Source: Flavimaribacter sediminis (GTDB taxonomy: Bacteria; Pseudomonadota; Alphaproteobacteria; Rhizobiales; Rhizobiaceae). From it: a DNA stretch of 64,000 nt. The notes under the pieces are model-generated. The model saw nothing but the letters and a program-made list of their open reading frames with translations, was not told the origin of the DNA and did no database searches. Position numbers and translations under genes: made by a program. The stretch lies in contig NZ_JAICBX010000001.1 in NCBI RefSeq assembly GCF_019492055.1, positions 992,001 through 1,056,000 on the forward strand. The letters run 5' to 3'. The first letter of the stretch is position 1, and every line of letters starts with the position of its first letter. This document shows, piece by piece, positions 63,213-64,000 of this stretch.

Positions 63213-64000
63213 TCAGGCCGCGAGCATCAGGTTCATGTTCTGAACAGCGGCGCCGGATGCGCCTTTGCCGAGATTGTCCAGAATAGCGATGAGATTGACC
63301 TGACCTGTGGCCTCATTGCCGCAGACGAAAAGCTTCATCGTATCCTTGCCGGCGAGCTCCGTCGCATCGATGCGCTTGAGGGCGGCCGAATCGTCCAAGG
63401 AAACCAGCTCGACGATCGTCTGTCCGGCGTAGTGATCGGCGAGAAGCGCATGGATATCGCCGAGTTTCGGCGCGCCTTTCAGCCGGTCGAGGAACAAGGG
63501 CAATTGCACCAGCATTCCCTGCGGAAAACGACCGACGCTCGGCGAAAAGATCGGCGCGGCGTCGAGCAGACCGTGTTCCGTGATCTCGGGCACATGCTTG
63601 TGGTTCAGGCCAAGACCGTAGGCGAAAAGCGGCGCGGCGATGTGATCATCGGCCGTTTCGTCTTCCATCTGTGCGATCAGCGCCTTGCCGCCGCCCGTAT
63701 AACCGGACACCGCGTTGACGGTAACGGGATAGTCGCCGGCAAGAACGCCGGCCTCCCGCAACGGGCGTATCAAGGCGATCGCGCCCGTCGGATAGCATCC
63801 CGGATTGGCGACAAAACGCGCGCTCCCGATCTTCTCGGCCTGACCTTTCGCCATTTCAGCGAAACCGTAGGCCCAGTCGGGATCGATCCGGTATGCGGTG
63901 CTGGAATCGATCACCCGCGTTGAATTGTTGCCTTCAAGCATGTCGACGGCCTGCCGCGAAGCGACGTCGGGAAGGCACAGAATCGCGATGTCCGCTTCGT
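63213..64000 (-). CDS. argC: N-acetyl-gamma-glutamyl-phosphate reductase (5' part outside window)
   Basis: The 262 visible residues are the C-terminal part of ArgC, which reduces N-acetylglutamyl phosphate in arginine synthesis. The catalytic cysteine is in [20 protein letters not shown]. The frame stays open to the edge with [21 protein letters not shown] before the first internal ATG, so the gene continues outside. The NGNHKH-like histidine region is [12 protein letters not shown]. The short (type 2) form is likely. It converges on heme A synthase. Confidence 0.95.
   Translation of the reverse strand, partial: EADIAILCLPDVASRQAVDMLEGNNSTRVIDSSTAYRIDPDWAYGFAEMAKGQAEKIGSARFVANPGCYPTGAIALIRPLREAGVLAGDYPVTVNAVSGYTGGGKALIAQMEDETADDHIAAPLFAYGLGLNHKHVPEITEHGLLDAAPIFSPSVGRFPQGMLVQLPLFLDRLKGAPKLGDIHALLADHYAGQTIVELVSLDDSAALKRIDATELAGKDTMKLFVCGNEATGQVNLIAILDNLGKGASGAAVQNMNLMLAA

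Overview
The window is one chromosomal stretch of an alphaproteobacterium, most likely of the order Hyphomicrobiales (Rhizobiales). The evidence is the gene content: an AapJQMP amino-acid transporter, the small PurL with separate PurS and PurQ, a zeta-type ATPase inhibitor (DUF1476), DUF3126 and DUF2842 proteins, a rhizobial-type Wzx/Wzy exopolysaccharide block and a BolA/monothiol-glutaredoxin pair. The sequence is GC-rich, genes are densely packed on both strands, and many are joined by 1-4 base overlaps. I see no tRNA, rRNA, insertion sequence, prophage or CRISPR array. Both ends cut a gene: an MFS exporter on the left and argC on the right.

Layout. 1-2.4 kb: MFS exporter, YtoQ-like protein, grxD, a small secreted protein and bolA, all on the minus strand. 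2.5-7.9 kb: purL, a lipoprotein, purQ, purS and purC on the minus strand, interrupted between purQ and purS by tryptophan 2,3-dioxygenase on the plus strand. 8.1-9.2 kb: ATPase zeta inhibitor and an HpcH/HpaI aldolase. 9.24-9.41 kb: a cassette of two related CTAG-bounded hairpins between two convergent genes. 9.4-14.7 kb: a minus-strand array of serine hydrolase, purB, membrane protein, rpe, P1-family peptidase and an orphan periplasmic binding protein. 15.1-20.4 kb: flavin reductase, MoxR ATPase, VWA protein, two XdhC-type proteins and a molybdopterin-binding/MobA-like fusion, which is a maturation set for a molybdenum hydroxylase that is itself absent. 20.5-33 kb: FAD monooxygenases, metC, aapJQMP, a zinc-finger protein, two overlapping hydrolases, pncB and an enoyl-CoA-hydratase-like gene. 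33-36.8 kb: cysE, small conserved proteins, gamma carbonic anhydrase and a LapG-like cysteine protease.

37-40.1 kb holds what I consider the most unusual unit: two CDF-fold membrane proteins flanking an HlyD-type adaptor in one tight operon. Both CDF proteins lack the residues of the usual zinc site, and both share an ExxR and an AR motif at the corresponding helix positions. It is followed by a PilZ protein, a rhomboid protease, CBS and HIT proteins and a PoxB-like enzyme (43.0-44.8 kb).

45.1-53.0 kb carries tamA, tamB and adenine deaminase. 53.0-61.7 kb is a compact exopolysaccharide locus: polymerase/ligase, priming transferase, a single glycosyltransferase, export lipoprotein, a Wzc-like protein with a broken Walker A motif, and a CelD/FemAB-like acyltransferase. 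Three copies of a 19-base direct repeat lie at its left edge. The right end has a DUF2842 protein, heme A synthase and argC. How genes work together: purine synthesis is represented by purB, C, L, Q and S; kynA and pncB both touch NAD supply; cysE and metC bracket sulfur amino-acid metabolism; tamA and tamB form one envelope machine; the 15-20 kb genes probably act on one unseen molybdoenzyme.
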